64,000 bases of DNA from Microbacteriaceae bacterium 3FA27C10 (GCA_005502775.1 SCNI01000002.1:124001-188000); one strand, 5' to 3'. Positions 16,247 to 26,679 are shown, counted from the stretch's first letter. Made by a program: numbers and translations. Notes: a model not told the origin generated them from the sequence alone.

Positions 16247-17976
16247 CAGGAGTTCTTCCCCTCGTCGGTGCTGGGTTTCGAGTCGGTGGCTCCGGCCTTC
16301 GCCGAGGTGCCGGCGAGTTCCGCCGCCTTGCGCTCGGCGATGGTCTGGCGCTTCTGCACCTCACGGCTCGACGAGCCCTTCTTGGCCGCGGAGACGGACT
16401 CGGAGGGTGCCCGGAACTGGGCGCGCCCGCGGTAGACCGCTCCGAGCGCACGCGGGTCGAGGCCACTGAGCTTGTGCCCGTCGCGGAAGAACGGCAGCTC
16501 GGCGAGCAGCGTCATCAGCGGATGCGTGAACAGGATCACGACGAGGATGTCGACGATGGTCGTCAGGCCGAGCGTGAACGCGAAGCCGCGCACGTTTCCG
16601 ACGGCGAGCACGTAGAGCACCGCAGCCGCGAGGAAGTTGACCGTGTCGGACGCGGTGATGGTGCGCAGGGCGCGCTTCCACCCCGACTGCACGGAGGAGG
16701 TCAGAGCCTTCCCCTCGCGCAACTCGTCGCGTATTCGCTCGAAGTACACGATGAAGGAGTCCGCGGTGATACCGATGGCCACGATCAGACCTGCGACGCC
16801 CGCGAGCGAGAGCCGGAAGTCGATGCGCCAGGACATCAGGGTGACCAGCAGGTAGGTCAGCGCGGCGGCGATCACGAGCGAGGCGATCGTGACGAGGCCG
16901 AGCAGGCGGTACTGGATCAGCGAGTAGATGATGACCAGCAGCAGACCGATCGCGCCGGCGATGAGCCCGGAGAGCAGCTGCGTCGAGCCCAGCGTCGCCG
17001 AGATGGCGTCCTTCGACTGCACCGTGAACGCGATCGGCAGGGCGCCGAACTTCAGCTGGTCGGCGAGCGACTGCGCCGAGGTCTGCGTGAACGATCCGGA
17101 GATCTGCGCGCGTCCGTCGGTGATGACGCTGTTCGTCGAGGGCGCGGTGATGACCTTGCCGTCGAGCACCACGGCGAACTGGTTCTGCACGCCGGTCAGC
17201 CCGTAGAGGCGGGTGGTGACATCCGAGAACTGCTGGGTTCCGGTGCTGTCGAAGGTGAGGTCGACGACCCACTGGCCCGTCGAGGAGCCGTTCTGGGTGG
17301 TGGCCACGCCGGCGGTCGCATCCGAGATGTTCGCGCCTTCGATCTCCACCGGGCCGAGGAGGTACTTCACCCCGTTGGAGTCGCAGGTGACCAGCGGCTC
17401 GGCGGCGGGCGCGAGGCCGGCGTTGTCGGCCTGGGTCGAGGCGCAGTCGAAGTTGTCGTACTCGGCCTGCAGCGCCGGGGTCACCCAGGCGAGGTCGCTC
17501 GCGTTCGTGGGCTGGGCCGTCGGCGTCGTCGAGAGGTTCGGGTCGACCGTGGGGGTCGGGCTGCCCGCAGCGACCGAGGAGGCCACCGACGCCAACAGCA
17601 CCGGGCGGAACTCGAGCTTCGCCGAGGACTCGATGCGGTTGAGCGTGGCGTCATCCGGAGTGCCCGGAATCGACACGACCACGTTCGAGGAGCCCTGGGT
17701 GGTCACCTCGGCCTCGGAGACACCGCTCGCGTCGACACGCTGACGGATGATCGACACGGCCTGCGTGAGCTGGTCGGAGGTGACGGTCTGCCCCTGCTCC
17801 GTGACCGGCGTGAGGATGATCTGCGTTCCGCCCTGCAGGTCGAGCGCGAGCTTCGGCGCCCACGTCGCAGTGCTCCAGATCACACCGCCCGCGATGGTGC
17901 CGACGAGGACCGCGAAGAGGACGACCAGCCAGATGAGCGTTCTCCACGCCTTCTTGACCGCGGTAGTTTGTGCCAC
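16246..17976 (-). CDS. secD: protein translocase subunit SecD
   Basis: A 576-residue partner of SecF. The N-terminal helix (about 12-33) is followed by LALDLQGGTQIILTP, the SecD D1 motif, a large external domain, and a six-helix membrane part with AIGITADSFIVYFERIRDELR. A roughly 70-residue C-terminal cytoplasmic extension rich in Lys, Ala and Ser is typical of actinobacterial SecD. It starts with GTG (17974-17976) and lies 70 bp downstream of yajC in the conserved yajC-secD-secF order. Confidence 0.96.
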   Translation of the reverse strand: MAQTTAVKKAWRTLIWLVVLFAVLVGTIAGGVIWSTATWAPKLALDLQGGTQIILTPVTEQGQTVTSDQLTQAVSIIRQRVDASGVSEAEVTTQGSSNVVVSIPGTPDDATLNRIESSAKLEFRPVLLASVASSVAAGSPTPTVDPNLSTTPTAQPTNASDLAWVTPALQAEYDNFDCASTQADNAGLAPAAEPLVTCDSNGVKYLLGPVEIEGANISDATAGVATTQNGSSTGQWVVDLTFDSTGTQQFSDVTTRLYGLTGVQNQFAVVLDGKVITAPSTNSVITDGRAQISGSFTQTSAQSLADQLKFGALPIAFTVQSKDAISATLGSTQLLSGLIAGAIGLLLVIIYSLIQYRLLGLVTIASLVIAAALTYLLVTLMSWRIDFRLSLAGVAGLIVAIGITADSFIVYFERIRDELREGKALTSSVQSGWKRALRTITASDTVNFLAAAVLYVLAVGNVRGFAFTLGLTTIVDILVVILFTHPLMTLLAELPFFRDGHKLSGLDPRALGAVYRGRAQFRAPSESVSAAKKGSSSREVQKRQTIAERKAAELAGTSAKAGATDSKPSTDEGKNS

Positions 17977-18046
17977 CTAAGTTACTCAGCTTTCTGTGCC
18001 GCTCGAGCGCCCTCGCGGCGAGCGTAGATCTGGAGGGGACGAGTTG

Positions 18047-18466
18047 TTACTCGTCGCCCTTCTTGTCGGTCTTGTCGGCAGCGGACGTGTCGGCGGCAGG
18101 GGCGTCCGTGGTGGTGTCGGCTGCGTCGTCGATGCGCTCACCGTAGGCCGGCTCGCTCTCGTCGATGTGGTCGGGCGAGGTCTCGATCTCGGCCAGGGGC
18201 GAGGGGGTGACGACGCGCGTGACGGTCTGGCGGTGCACGGTGAGAACGGTGCCGGGAGAGGTCTCGACCAGAACCTTGTTCTCTTCCTCGTCGATCGCGA
18301 GGATCGTGCCGTACACGCCGAAGTTCGTCATGACCTCCGCGCCCACGGCCACCTTGCTCTGCAGTTCCTGAGCATCGCGCTGACGCTTGCGGCTGTTTCG
18401 GAACATGAAGAACACCAGCACGGCCAGAACGACCAGCATGCCGATGGTTAACGGATCGAGGGTCAT
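18047..18466 (-). CDS. yajC: preprotein translocase subunit YajC
   Basis: A 139-residue protein with one N-terminal helix (about 6-22, LTIGMLVVLAVLVFFMF), the YajC core NSRKRQRDAQELQSKVAVGAEV with MTNFGVYGTI, and an Asp/Ala-rich disordered tail. It associates with SecDF. It is the first of three sec genes, directly downstream of ruvB. Confidence 0.93.
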   Translation of the reverse strand: MTLDPLTIGMLVVLAVLVFFMFRNSRKRQRDAQELQSKVAVGAEVMTNFGVYGTILAIDEEENKVLVETSPGTVLTVHRQTVTRVVTPSPLAEIETSPDHIDESEPAYGERIDDAADTTTDAPAADTSAADKTDKKGDE

Positions 18467-18546
18467 GAAGAAAGACGCCTTCCAAATGGGGGTGGGGTTG
18501 ATGGCCAGGGCACATCATAGCTACGGGTCCTGAAGACCAGCTTGAA

Positions 18547-19584
18547 TTATAGGTCATCCCCGAAGAGCGCGTCTGCACCGCGCTTCAGACCGAAGTGCGC
18601 CCAGCCCGCTTTCGTGGCCACCCGGCCGCGCGGAGTGCGCGAGAGCAGACCGATGCGCACGAGGAAGGGCTCGACCACCGCCTCGATGGTGTCGGCCTCC
18701 TCGCCGACCGAGACCGCGAGGGTGTTGAGGCCGACCGGACCGCCGTCGAAGCGTTCCAGGATGATGGACATCACGGCTCGGTCCAGGCGGTCGAGACCGA
18801 GCTCGTCGACATCGTAGAGCTCGAGCGCGGCCCGCACGGCGGAGAGCGTCGCGCCTCCCCCGTCGACCAGCGCGTAGTCGCGCACCCGCCGCAGCAGGCG
18901 GTTCGCGATGCGCGGCGTGCCGCGTGAGCGCGAGGCGATCTCGCGGAGTGACTCCTCGTCGATCGTCACCGAGAGCAGCTGGGCAGCCCGGTGCAGCACG
19001 CGCACGAGCTCCTCCGTCTCATAGAACTCGAGGTGCGCCGTGAAACCGAAGCGGTCGCGCAGGGGGTTGGGCAGCAGTCCGGAACGGGTGGTGGCGCCGA
19101 CGAGGGTGAAAGGGGCGAGATCGAGCGGGATCGACGTCGCGCCGGCGCCCTTGCCCACCATGATGTCGATGCGGAAGTCCTCCATCGCCAGGTACAGCAT
19201 CTCCTCCGCGGAGCGGGCCATGCGGTGGATCTCGTCGACGAAGAGCACCTCGCCGGGAACGAGGGAGGACAGCACCGCCGCGAGATCGCCGGCGTGCTGG
19301 ATGGCGGGGCCCGAGGTGAGGCGGAGGGGCCGTCCGCTCTCGTGCGCCACGATCATCGCGAGGGTCGTCTTGCCGAGGCCGGGTGGGCCGGCCAGCAGGA
19401 TGTGGTCGGGCGTGCGTCTCTCGATCGCCGCCGCGTCCAGCAGCAGCTGGAGCTGCCCTCTGACCTTGCGCTGCCCGACGAATTCGGCGAGCGAGCGCGG
19501 TCGCAGGGCGCCCTCGAAGGCGATCTCCGTCTCCGACTCCACCTCAGGATTCACCAGATCTTCACCATCGAATGCCGGTGTCAT
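18547..19584 (-). CDS. ruvB: Holliday junction branch migration helicase RuvB
   Basis: AAA+ motor of RuvAB branch migration. The 345-residue protein has Walker [10 protein letters not shown] (66-74), Walker [10 protein letters not shown], the sensor [18 protein letters not shown], and the C-terminal winged helix with [17 protein letters not shown]. It overlaps the ruvA stop by 4 bp within a tight ruvC-ruvA-ruvB operon. Confidence 0.97.
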   Translation of the reverse strand: MTPAFDGEDLVNPEVESETEIAFEGALRPRSLAEFVGQRKVRGQLQLLLDAAAIERRTPDHILLAGPPGLGKTTLAMIVAHESGRPLRLTSGPAIQHAGDLAAVLSSLVPGEVLFVDEIHRMARSAEEMLYLAMEDFRIDIMVGKGAGATSIPLDLAPFTLVGATTRSGLLPNPLRDRFGFTAHLEFYETEELVRVLHRAAQLLSVTIDEESLREIASRSRGTPRIANRLLRRVRDYALVDGGGATLSAVRAALELYDVDELGLDRLDRAVMSIILERFDGGPVGLNTLAVSVGEEADTIEAVVEPFLVRIGLLSRTPRGRVATKAGWAHFGLKRGADALFGDDL

Positions 19585-20204
19585 CGCGACGCACCCCGGT
19601 TCTGAGCCGGGCCGAGCACGGCGAGGGCGAGGCGGAGCAGGGCCGGCACACTGTCGGCGTCGGCCGGGGATGCGGTCTCGAGCACTTCGTCGACCGCAGC
19701 GGTGGCGTTGCGCTCCTGCCAGCCGAGCCCCACGAGAGCGCGCTCGACGTCGGCGCGCACGCTCCGCGCTCCCCCGTTCTGCGGCGTGCTGGCCGGGGCC
19801 GCGTGCACGGCGATCTTGCCGGCGAGCGAGAGCACGATGAGCTTGGCGGTCTTGGGGCCGATGCCGGAGACCTTGCGGAAGGCGCTGTCGTCCTCGCGGG
19901 CGACCGCCGTGGCGACCTCTCCCGGCGACAGCTCGCTCAGCACGCCGAGGGCGGACTTGGGGCCGACCCCGGTCACGCCCACGAGCAGCGAGAAGATGTC
20001 GAGCGATTCCTGGTCGGGGAAGCCGAACAGGGAGAGGCTGTCCTCCCGCACGATCAGGCTGGTCAGCAGCGTCGCCTCACTGCCGGTGCGCAACAGGAAC
20101 GCGTGCCCGGCGGTCACGTTCACGGCGAAGCCGACCCCGCCGACGTCGATCACGGCGGTGCCTCCGGCGACGGAGAGGACGGTGCCGCGCAACGCAGAGA
20201 TCAT
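19581..20204 (-). CDS. ruvA: Holliday junction branch migration protein RuvA
   Basis: DNA-binding tetramer that loads RuvB. The 207-residue product has an OB-fold N-terminus ([12 protein letters not shown]), helix-hairpin-helix motifs ([20 protein letters not shown] and [16 protein letters not shown]) and a C-terminal RuvB-binding domain ([19 protein letters not shown]). It overlaps ruvC by 4 bp (ATGA) and ruvB by 4 bp. Confidence 0.96.
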   Translation of the reverse strand: MISALRGTVLSVAGGTAVIDVGGVGFAVNVTAGHAFLLRTGSEATLLTSLIVREDSLSLFGFPDQESLDIFSLLVGVTGVGPKSALGVLSELSPGEVATAVAREDDSAFRKVSGIGPKTAKLIVLSLAGKIAVHAAPASTPQNGGARSVRADVERALVGLGWQERNATAAVDEVLETASPADADSVPALLRLALAVLGPAQNRGASR

Positions 20205-20824
20205 CGAGCCAGCTTATGCCGGGCGGTGCGCCCCGCCGTGCCTTGCTCGGCGGCGCGCCACGCCCGTTGCGCCGGGGTGAGACCCGCAGTGGGGGCCGCG
20301 GATGCGCGGGGCAGCGTCGATCCGCTCGTCGCCCCGGTCACCGGTGCGCCCAAGGGGATCCGCCAGGCGTGGCAGATGGCCAGGGCGAGGGCGTCGGCCG
20401 CGTCGGCGGGCTTCGGGATGCTCTCCAGCCGCAGCACCTTCGCCACCATCGTCCCCACCTGCTTCTTGTCGGCCTGGCCGTACCCGGTGATGGCGGCCTT
20501 CACCTCGCTCGGCGTGTGCAGTCCCACGGCGAGCGACCGGCTCGCCGCAGCGAGCAGCGCGATACCGCTCACCTGAGCGGTTCCCATCACGGTGCGCACG
20601 TTGTGCTGCGCGAACACCCGCTCCACGGCGACGCTGTCGGGCCGGTGCTCGTCGAGCACGGCCTCGATGCCGCGGGAGACCAGCAGCAGACGCTCCTCGA
20701 GGGGCAGCTCCGGGCTCGTCGTGATCACCGAGACGTGCACGAGCACCGGAACGCGGGTGCTGGAAACATCGACGATGCCGATGCCGCAGCGGGTGAGGCC
20801 GGGGTCGATGCCGAGTACGCGCAT
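20201..20824 (-). CDS. ruvC: crossover junction endodeoxyribonuclease RuvC
   Basis: Holliday-junction resolvase. The 207-residue protein begins MRVLGIDPGLTRCGIG, with catalytic Asp7. Other acidic positions occur in AVERVFAQHNVRTVMGTAQ and the DAADALALAICHA block. The tail after about residue 175 is longer than in E. coli and low in complexity. It is first of the ruvCAB operon, 41 bp after yebC. Confidence 0.96.
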   Translation of the reverse strand: MRVLGIDPGLTRCGIGIVDVSSTRVPVLVHVSVITTSPELPLEERLLLVSRGIEAVLDEHRPDSVAVERVFAQHNVRTVMGTAQVSGIALLAAASRSLAVGLHTPSEVKAAITGYGQADKKQVGTMVAKVLRLESIPKPADAADALALAICHAWRIPLGAPVTGATSGSTLPRASAAPTAGLTPAQRAWRAAEQGTAGRTARHKLAR

Positions 20825-20865
20825 CCGTTCTCCGTTCCTCCCCCGGCCGGACTCCGCCCGCTCGA

Positions 20866-21624
20866 TCAGTCTTCTTCGAGCTCGGCCTGGACCTCGGGCG
20901 TGATGTCGAGGTTCGTGTACACGTTCTGCACGTCGTCGGAGTCCTCGAGCGCGTCGATCAGGCGGAAGACCTTGCGCGCGGTCTCGGCGTCGGCCTCGAC
21001 CTGCAGGCTCGCCACGAACTCCACATCGGCGGAGTCGTAGTCGATGCCGGCCTCCTGAAGCGCGGTGCGGGCGTCGACCATGGCCGAGGGCTCGGTGAGC
21101 ACCTCGAACGACTCGCCCCGATCGGTGACCTCCTCGGCTCCGGCATCCAGCACGGCGGCCAGCACGTCGTCTTCGGTGAGGCCGTCAGCGTGCGCGACGG
21201 TGATCACGCCCTTGCGGGCGAAGTTGTAGGCGACGCTGCCCGGGTCGGCCATGGTGCCGCCATTGCGGGTCATCGCGGTGCGCACGTCGGCGGCCGCACG
21301 GTTCTTGTTGTCGGTGAGGCACTCCACCAGCAAGGCGATGCCGTTCGGGCCGTAGGCCTCGTACATGATGGTGTGGTAGTCGATCGACTCACCGGTGAGC
21401 CCGGCGCCGCGCTTGATCGCGCGGTCGATGTTGTCGTTCGGAACAGAGGTCTTCTTGGCCTTCTGCACCGCGTCCACCAGCGTGGGGTTGCCGGCCATGT
21501 CGGCACCGCCCATCTTGGCGGCGACCTCGATGTTCTTGATCAGCTTGGCGAACGACTTGGCACGGCGCGAGTCGATGATCGCCTTCTTGTGCTTGGTCGT
21601 CGCCCACTTGGAATGTCCGGACAC
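20866..21624 (-). CDS. yebC: YebC/PmpR-family protein (translation/transcription factor)
   Basis: A 252-residue member of a nearly universal family, starting [21 protein letters not shown]. The family has been described as DNA-binding regulator and more recently as a factor relieving ribosome stalling at proline-rich stretches. The three-domain layout and acidic C-terminus are complete. It lies between pdxT and ruvC, its conserved position in actinobacteria. Confidence 0.95.
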   Translation of the reverse strand: MSGHSKWATTKHKKAIIDSRRAKSFAKLIKNIEVAAKMGGADMAGNPTLVDAVQKAKKTSVPNDNIDRAIKRGAGLTGESIDYHTIMYEAYGPNGIALLVECLTDNKNRAAADVRTAMTRNGGTMADPGSVAYNFARKGVITVAHADGLTEDDVLAAVLDAGAEEVTDRGESFEVLTEPSAMVDARTALQEAGIDYDSADVEFVASLQVEADAETARKVFRLIDALEDSDDVQNVYTNLDITPEVQAELEED

Positions 21625-21670
21625 GAAAATCTCCTTCAGGAATCGGGCACAAGTCTACGCGAGAGCGCCC

Positions 21671-22330
21671 TCAGGGGCGGGATGAGCGCGCAGTGCCGTT
21701 GTCGAAGCCAGCCACTTTCTGAAGGAAGTACTGGTGGAAGCGGTAGTCGGCCGTCATCTCCGGGTGGAACGAGGTTCCGAGGAGGTTGCCCTGCTCGACC
21801 GCCACCACCGTTCCGTCGTCGAGGGTCGCCAGCGCCGTGGCCCCGGGGCCGAGCTCGGCCACCACCGGGGCGCGGATGAAGATCGCGTGCATCGGCGGAT
21901 CGCCGAGCACCGGAACCGAGAGCTCGGCCTCGAACGACTCGGTCTGACCTCCGAAGGCGTTGCGGCGCACGGCCACATCGAGACCGCCCAGACTCTCCTG
22001 GCCCCGGATGCCGTCGACGATGCGGTCGGCGAGCATGATGAGCCCGGCACAGGTGCCGTACACCGGCATCCCCTCGGCGATGCGGCGCTTGAGCACCTCG
22101 GCCACACCGAAGGCGCGCGACAGCTTGTCCATCACGCTCGACTCCCCGCCGGGGATCACGAGGCCCGAGATCGCGGCGGCTTCTTCCGGGCGGCGCACGG
22201 TCACGACCTCGGCTCCCAGCCCGCGCAGCACGGAGACGTGTTCGCGGAAGTCGCCCTGGAGCGCCAGCACTCCGACGGGCCCGCCGCCGCCCGCCGCGAC
22301 CTCCTGGTGACCCTGCGGGCTACCAGCCAC
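21671..22330 (-). CDS. pdxT: pyridoxal 5'-phosphate synthase glutaminase subunit PdxT
   Basis: Class I glutaminase that supplies ammonia to PdxS for vitamin B6 synthesis. The 219-residue protein has [13 protein letters not shown], the oxyanion segment PGGESSVM, nucleophile Cys94 in [10 protein letters not shown], and a C-terminal FHPEMT with the catalytic His-Glu. The GTG at 22330 overlaps the pdxS stop by 11 bp and gives a slightly long N-terminus; a start nearer GVLALQGD is possible. Unlike GatD in this window, this glutaminase keeps its nucleophile. Confidence 0.95.
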   Translation of the reverse strand: MAGSPQGHQEVAAGGGGPVGVLALQGDFREHVSVLRGLGAEVVTVRRPEEAAAISGLVIPGGESSVMDKLSRAFGVAEVLKRRIAEGMPVYGTCAGLIMLADRIVDGIRGQESLGGLDVAVRRNAFGGQTESFEAELSVPVLGDPPMHAIFIRAPVVAELGPGATALATLDDGTVVAVEQGNLLGTSFHPEMTADYRFHQYFLQKVAGFDNGTARSSRP

Positions 22331-23219
22331 GCTCGGCGAGCCGGTGCGGCGCGGGGACGTCGGCCACGTTGATGCCGACCATCGCCTCGCCGAGACCGCG
22401 CGACACCTCGGCGATGACGCTCGGGTCGTCGTAGAACGTCGTGGCCTTCACCACGGCCGCCGCGCGCTTCTCGGGATTGCCCGACTTGAAGATGCCCGAG
22501 CCCACGAACACACCGTCGGCGCCGAGCTGCATCATCATGGCCGCGTCGGCCGGAGTGGCGACGCCGCCCGCGGTGAACAGCACGACGGGGAGCTTGCCGG
22601 TCTCGGCCACCTCGACCACGAGGTCGTACGGAGCCTGCAGCTCCTTGGCCGCCACGTACAGCTCGTCCTTCGACATCGACGACAGCGCCGCGATCTCCGA
22701 CTTGATCTTGCGGATGTGCTTGGTGGCCTCCGAGACGTCGCCGGTGCCGGCCTCGCCCTTCGAGCGCACCATCGCGGCGCCCTCGTTGATCCGGCGGAGT
22801 GCCTCGCCCAGGTTGGTGGCGCCGCAGACGAAGGGAACCGTGTAGTCCCACTTGTCGATGTGGTTCACGTAGTCGGCGGGGCTCAGCACCTCGGACTCGT
22901 CGATGTAGTCGACGCCGAGCGACTGGAGCACCTGCGCCTCGACGAAGTGGCCGATGCGGGCCTTCGCCATCACGGGGATGGAGACCTCGGCGATGATCGC
23001 CTCGATCAGGTCGGGGTCGCTCATGCGGGCCACGCCGCCCTGGGAGCGGATGTCGGCGGGCACGCGCTCGAGGGCCATCACGGCCACCGCTCCGGCGTCT
23101 TCGGCGATGCGCGCCTGCGCGGCCGTTACGACGTCCATGATGACGCCGCCCTTCAGCATCTCCGCCAGACCGCGCTTGACGCGGCTGGACCCGAACTGGT
23201 GTGTGGTGCTCTCGCTCAT
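22320..23219 (-). CDS. pdxS: pyridoxal 5'-phosphate synthase lyase subunit PdxS
   Basis: TIM-barrel PLP synthase that builds PLP from ribose 5-phosphate, glyceraldehyde 3-phosphate and ammonia from PdxT. The 299-residue product carries [52 protein letters not shown] and the [26 protein letters not shown] barrel end. The second of two adjacent ATGs (23219) is preferred because the AGAGG site is only 2 nt from the first. It lies 27 bp downstream of the HIT gene. Confidence 0.97.
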   Translation of the reverse strand: MSESTTHQFGSSRVKRGLAEMLKGGVIMDVVTAAQARIAEDAGAVAVMALERVPADIRSQGGVARMSDPDLIEAIIAEVSIPVMAKARIGHFVEAQVLQSLGVDYIDESEVLSPADYVNHIDKWDYTVPFVCGATNLGEALRRINEGAAMVRSKGEAGTGDVSEATKHIRKIKSEIAALSSMSKDELYVAAKELQAPYDLVVEVAETGKLPVVLFTAGGVATPADAAMMMQLGADGVFVGSGIFKSGNPEKRAAAVVKATTFYDDPSVIAEVSRGLGEAMVGINVADVPAPHRLAERGW

Positions 23220-23246
23220 CATGTCCTCTCAGAAACCAGAAGAATT

Positions 23247-23807
23247 CTACTGCCCGGGCGCGCCGGCCACCGGCCACGCCGCCTGGATCTCCGCACGCAC
23301 TTCGCCGAGCAACTGCGGCAACGCCTTCGTGCGGGCGATGATCGGGAAGAAGTTGGAGTCCGACATCCACCGCGGCACGATGTGCTGGTGCAGGTGTCCT
23401 GCCACGCCCGCGCCGGCCACCCGGCCCTGGTTCATGCCGATGTTGAAGCCGTCGCAGCGCGACACCGCCTGCAGCACGCGCATCGCGGTCTGCGTCAGGG
23501 TCCCAATCTCCTGGACCTCCTCGGGCGTCGCCAAATCGTATGTCGCCACGTGACGGTAAGGGCACACCAGCAGGTGACCGGAGTTGTAGGGGAAGAGGTT
23601 CAGCAGCACGTAGGCGTGCGTTCCGCGGGCCACGATGAGCCCCTCCTCGTCGGAGAGCGACGGCGCCCGGCAGAACGGGCACTCGTCGATGTGCGGCTGC
23701 TCCCCGCCCTGGATGTAGACCATGCGGTGCGGCGTCCACAGCCGCTGGAAGGCATCCGGGATCGCAGCGAAGTCCTCGGAGGATTCGACCTCGACCGGCC
23801 CGTCCAT
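23247..23807 (-). CDS. HIT-family nucleotide hydrolase/phosphorylase
   Basis: A 186-residue histidine-triad protein resembling the mycobacterial Ap4A phosphorylase-type HIT protein found downstream of thrS. The triad HLHQH is at residues 138-142, preceded by FNIGMNQGRVAGAGVAGH, and a CPFC zinc pair lies at 43-46. It lies 16 bp after thrS, so it is likely in the same transcript. In mycobacteria pgsA, an acyltransferase and pimA follow this gene; here pdxS follows directly. Confidence 0.9.
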   Translation of the reverse strand: MDGPVEVESSEDFAAIPDAFQRLWTPHRMVYIQGGEQPHIDECPFCRAPSLSDEEGLIVARGTHAYVLLNLFPYNSGHLLVCPYRHVATYDLATPEEVQEIGTLTQTAMRVLQAVSRCDGFNIGMNQGRVAGAGVAGHLHQHIVPRWMSDSNFFPIIARTKALPQLLGEVRAEIQAAWPVAGAPGQ

Positions 23808-23823
23808 CAGCGGCGGCCCGCCA

Positions 23824-25812
23824 TCACAGCTGACCGGCGGTCGTCACCTGCTGGTGCGACGCCACGGCGGCCACGATCCGCTCCACGGCCTCGTCGACGG
23901 CCACGCCGTTCTCCTGCGAGCCGTCCCGGAAGCGGAAGCTCACCGAGCTGTTCGCGGTGTCCTCCGCGCCGGCGATGAGGAGCACGGGCACCTTGTCTTT
24001 GGTGTGCGTGCGGATCTTCTTCTGCATGCGGTCGGCCGAGTCGTCGAGCTCGGCACGGATGCCGCGCTTCTTGAGCTTTCGCACCACCTCGGCCAGGTAG
24101 TCGGCGTGATCGTCGGAGATCGGGATGGCCACGACCTGCACCGGGGCGAGCCACACCGGGAAGGCCCCGGCGTAGTGCTCGAGCAGGATGGCGAAGAAGC
24201 GCTCGATCGAACCGAGCAGCGCGCGGTGGATCATCACCGGCTGCTGACGGGTTCCGTCGGCAGCCGTGTACTCGAGCTCGAAGAGCTCGGGTTGGTTGAA
24301 GTCGAGCTGGATGGTCGAGAGCTGCCAGGTGCGGCCGATCGCGTCGCGGGCCTGCACCGAGATCTTCGGTCCGTAGAAGGCCGCTCCCCCGGGGTCGGGC
24401 ACGAGCTCGAGGCCGGAGGCGAGGGCGACCTCGCGGAGCGTCTCGGTGGCGGTCTCCCACATCTCGTCGGTGCCGACCGACTTCTCGGGGTCGCGAGTGG
24501 AGAGCTCGAGGTAGAAGTCCTCGAGCCCGTAGCCGCGCAGCACGTCGAGCATGAAGTCGATCTGGCGGGTGAGCTCTTCGCGCACCTCGCCCGGGGTCAC
24601 GTAGATGTGCGCGTCGTCCTGGGTGAGTCCGCGCACGCGGGTGAGGCCGGAGAGCGTGCCGCTCTTCTCGTAGCGGTAGACGGTGCCGAACTCGGCCAAC
24701 CGCAGCGGGAGCTCGCGATAGCTGCGGCCGCGCGCGCGGAAGATCAGGTTGTGCATCGGGCAGTTCATCGGCTTCAGGTAGTAGTCCTGGCCCTGCTTCG
24801 TGACGGTGCCGTCGGCATCCGACTCCTGGTCGAGATGCATCGCCGGGAACATGCCCTCCTTGTACCAGTGCAGGTGGCCACTGGTCTCGAACAGGTGTGC
24901 CTTGGTGATGTGCGGCGTGTTCACGAGCTCGTAGCCGTTGGCGATGAGCTGCTCGCGCAGGTAGTTCTCGATCTCGGAGCGGATGATGCCGCCCTTCGGG
25001 TGGAACACCGCGAGGCCGGAGCCGATCTCGTCGGGGAAGGAGAAGAGGTCGAGCTCGGAGCCGAGCTTGCGGTGGTCGCGCTTGGCGGCCTCCTCGAGGC
25101 GCGTCTGGTAGGCGCGCAGCTCGTCTTTGGTGGGCCAGGCGGTTCCGTAGACGCGCTGCAGCTGCTTGTTCTTCTCCGAGCCGCGCCAGTAGGCCGCGGC
25201 GAGACGGGTGAGGGCGAAGCCGTTGCCGATCATGCGGGTGTTCGGCAGGTGCGGGCCGCGGCAGAGGTCTTTCCAGACGGTCTCGCCGGTCTTCGGGTCG
25301 ACGTTGTCGTAGATGGTGAGTTCGGCGCCGCCGACCTCCACCGACTCGCTCGCGGCGTTCTCCGCCTCGTCGATGCCGTCGGCGCTGCTGCCGCCCTTGA
25401 GGCCGATGAGCTCGAGCTTGTAGGGCTCGTCGGCGAGCTCGGCGCGGGCCTCGTCTTCGGTCACGACGCGGCGAACGAAGCGCTGGCCGGAGCGCACGAT
25501 GCGCTCCATGCCCTTCTCGATGGCCTTGAGGTCTTCGGGGGTGAACGGCTCGGCCACGTCGAAGTCGTAGTAGAAGCCGTCGGTGACGGGCGGTCCGATG
25601 CCGAGCTTGGCCTCGGGGTTGATGGCCTGCACGGCCTGGGCGGCCACGTGGGCGGCCGAGTGGCGCAGGATGGCGAGGCCGTCGGGGCTGTCGATCGTCA
25701 CCGGCTCCACGGCATCCGTCTCGGTCACCGTGGCGGCGAGGTCTTTCAGCTCGCCGTTGACCCGCATGGCCACGACGGCCCGGTCGGTGAAGTGATCGAA
25801 TCCTGTTGCCAC
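23824..25812 (-). CDS. thrS: threonyl-tRNA synthetase
   Basis: Charges tRNA-Thr. The 662-residue protein has an N-terminal TGS domain, the editing domain with [11 protein letters not shown], class II motifs including [13 protein letters not shown] and [13 protein letters not shown], and the anticodon-binding domain ([13 protein letters not shown]). GTG at 25812 is chosen because a GCAGGAG site lies 9 nt upstream; a TTG at 25851 would add 13 poorly conserved residues. Confidence 0.96.
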   Translation of the reverse strand: MATGFDHFTDRAVVAMRVNGELKDLAATVTETDAVEPVTIDSPDGLAILRHSAAHVAAQAVQAINPEAKLGIGPPVTDGFYYDFDVAEPFTPEDLKAIEKGMERIVRSGQRFVRRVVTEDEARAELADEPYKLELIGLKGGSSADGIDEAENAASESVEVGGAELTIYDNVDPKTGETVWKDLCRGPHLPNTRMIGNGFALTRLAAAYWRGSEKNKQLQRVYGTAWPTKDELRAYQTRLEEAAKRDHRKLGSELDLFSFPDEIGSGLAVFHPKGGIIRSEIENYLREQLIANGYELVNTPHITKAHLFETSGHLHWYKEGMFPAMHLDQESDADGTVTKQGQDYYLKPMNCPMHNLIFRARGRSYRELPLRLAEFGTVYRYEKSGTLSGLTRVRGLTQDDAHIYVTPGEVREELTRQIDFMLDVLRGYGLEDFYLELSTRDPEKSVGTDEMWETATETLREVALASGLELVPDPGGAAFYGPKISVQARDAIGRTWQLSTIQLDFNQPELFELEYTAADGTRQQPVMIHRALLGSIERFFAILLEHYAGAFPVWLAPVQVVAIPISDDHADYLAEVVRKLKKRGIRAELDDSADRMQKKIRTHTKDKVPVLLIAGAEDTANSSVSFRFRDGSQENGVAVDEAVERIVAAVASHQQVTTAGQL

Positions 25813-25873
25813 GGGTGAGGGCTCCTGCCTAGGTGAAAGACGACCAGACAATCCTACCGACGGCGCGGGCGGC

Positions 25874-26386
25874 TCAGTCCCAGTCGAGGTAGTCCTCGAT
25901 GGCCCAGGCGGTCTCGCCGATGTGCGTGGCGGGGAAGCGGTGGCCGGCGCCGTCGATGGTCACGACGCTCACGAGACCCGGCGCGGCCGCCTTCAGTGCG
26001 TCGCCGTTGGCCGGCGGCGTCACCGCGTCGTCGGCGCCCTGGATGACGAGCACCGGGATGCCCTCGGGCTCCGGGAGACCCGTGGTGTCTTCGACACCGA
26101 GGAGGATGATGCCGTTGACGCGATCGTGGTGATCTCGCGCGACGATCCGCGCGAGCGAGCCGCCCGCGCCGTGGCCGCCGATCCAGGCGTCGGCCACGCC
26201 GACCTCGTCGAGGCGCGCCAGCACCTCGTGCGGCTCCCCCGCCTCGATGCGCACCACGCGGAAGTCCTCGGAGGCGACCGAGTGGGCGAGCCCGGCCAGG
26301 TAGCCGATGCCCTCCCCCGGCTCGGCCAGCAGCACGACGGCGGGTCCGGCGCCCTCCTCGGCGAAGGGAAGCGGCGCGTCGGTCAT
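25874..26386 (-). CDS. alpha/beta-hydrolase-fold protein lacking the nucleophile
   Basis: A compact 170-residue alpha/beta-hydrolase-like protein. The region expected to be the nucleophile elbow reads GGHGAGG (about 95-101) where GHSxGG is usual, so the catalytic Ser is Gly. The acid ([12 protein letters not shown]) and histidine (GAGHRFP) loops look normal. It may be non-enzymatic or use another mechanism. It is upstream of thrS on the same strand (61-bp gap), downstream of the tRNA terminator. The gene is clearly coding; its activity is uncertain. Confidence 0.8.
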   Translation of the reverse strand: MTDAPLPFAEEGAGPAVVLLAEPGEGIGYLAGLAHSVASEDFRVVRIEAGEPHEVLARLDEVGVADAWIGGHGAGGSLARIVARDHHDRVNGIILLGVEDTTGLPEPEGIPVLVIQGADDAVTPPANGDALKAAAPGLVSVVTIDGAGHRFPATHIGETAWAIEDYLDWD

Positions 26387-26417
26387 GGTGTCTCCTCACG
26401 ATCCCGGGATGAGAAAA

Positions 26418-26441
26418 GGCCCCCGAACATCATCGGGGGCC
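26418..26441 (-). terminator. terminator of the Gly-Cys-Val tRNA operon
   Basis: GGCCCCCGA (26418-26426) and TCGGGGGCC (26433-26441) form a perfect 9-bp stem with a 6-nt loop. Read on the minus strand it is followed by TTTTCTC, a good Rho-independent terminator 8 bp after the tRNA-Val CCA end. Confidence 0.85.
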
Positions 26442-26448
26442 TCTTGCG

Positions 26449-26523
26449 TGGTGGGCGATACTGGGATCGAACCAGTGACCTCTTCCGTGTCAGGGAAGCG
26501 CGCTACCGCTGCGCCAATCGCCC
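26449..26523 (-). tRNA. tRNA-Val (anticodon GAC)
   Basis: Cloverleaf with acceptor GGGCGAT/ATCGCCC, D-arm GCGCAGCGGTAGCGC, anticodon stem CTTCC/GGAAG around loop CTGACAC, T-arm CTGGTTCGATCCCAG and genome-encoded CCA (26449-26451). Last gene of a three-tRNA minus-strand operon. Confidence 0.97.
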
Positions 26524-26553
26524 AATGCTCTGATGATAGAGCCTTCGGTGGAG

Positions 26554-26627
26554 TGGAGGTGGCGACGGGATTTGAACCCGTGTGGACGGCTTTGCAGGCC
26601 GCTGCCTCGCCTCTCGGCCACGCCACC
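26554..26627 (-). tRNA. tRNA-Cys (anticodon GCA)
   Basis: Acceptor GGTGGCG/CGCCACC, U73 discriminator as expected for tRNA-Cys, anticodon loop CTGCAAA, T-arm ACGGGTTCAAATCCCGT, and encoded CCA at 26554-26556. It lies between the Gly and Val tRNA genes. Confidence 0.96.
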
Positions 26628-26679
26628 CAGTTCGTGCACGAGGAAACCAGGTGGTTCCCATGACGAGTAACTTCACTCG

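Noticed and set aside
21671-22330. PdxT checked for the same nucleophile loss as GatD
   Set aside because: PdxT keeps Cys94 in YGTCAGL, so loss of the glutaminase nucleophile is specific to GatD and not a sequencing or family-wide effect.
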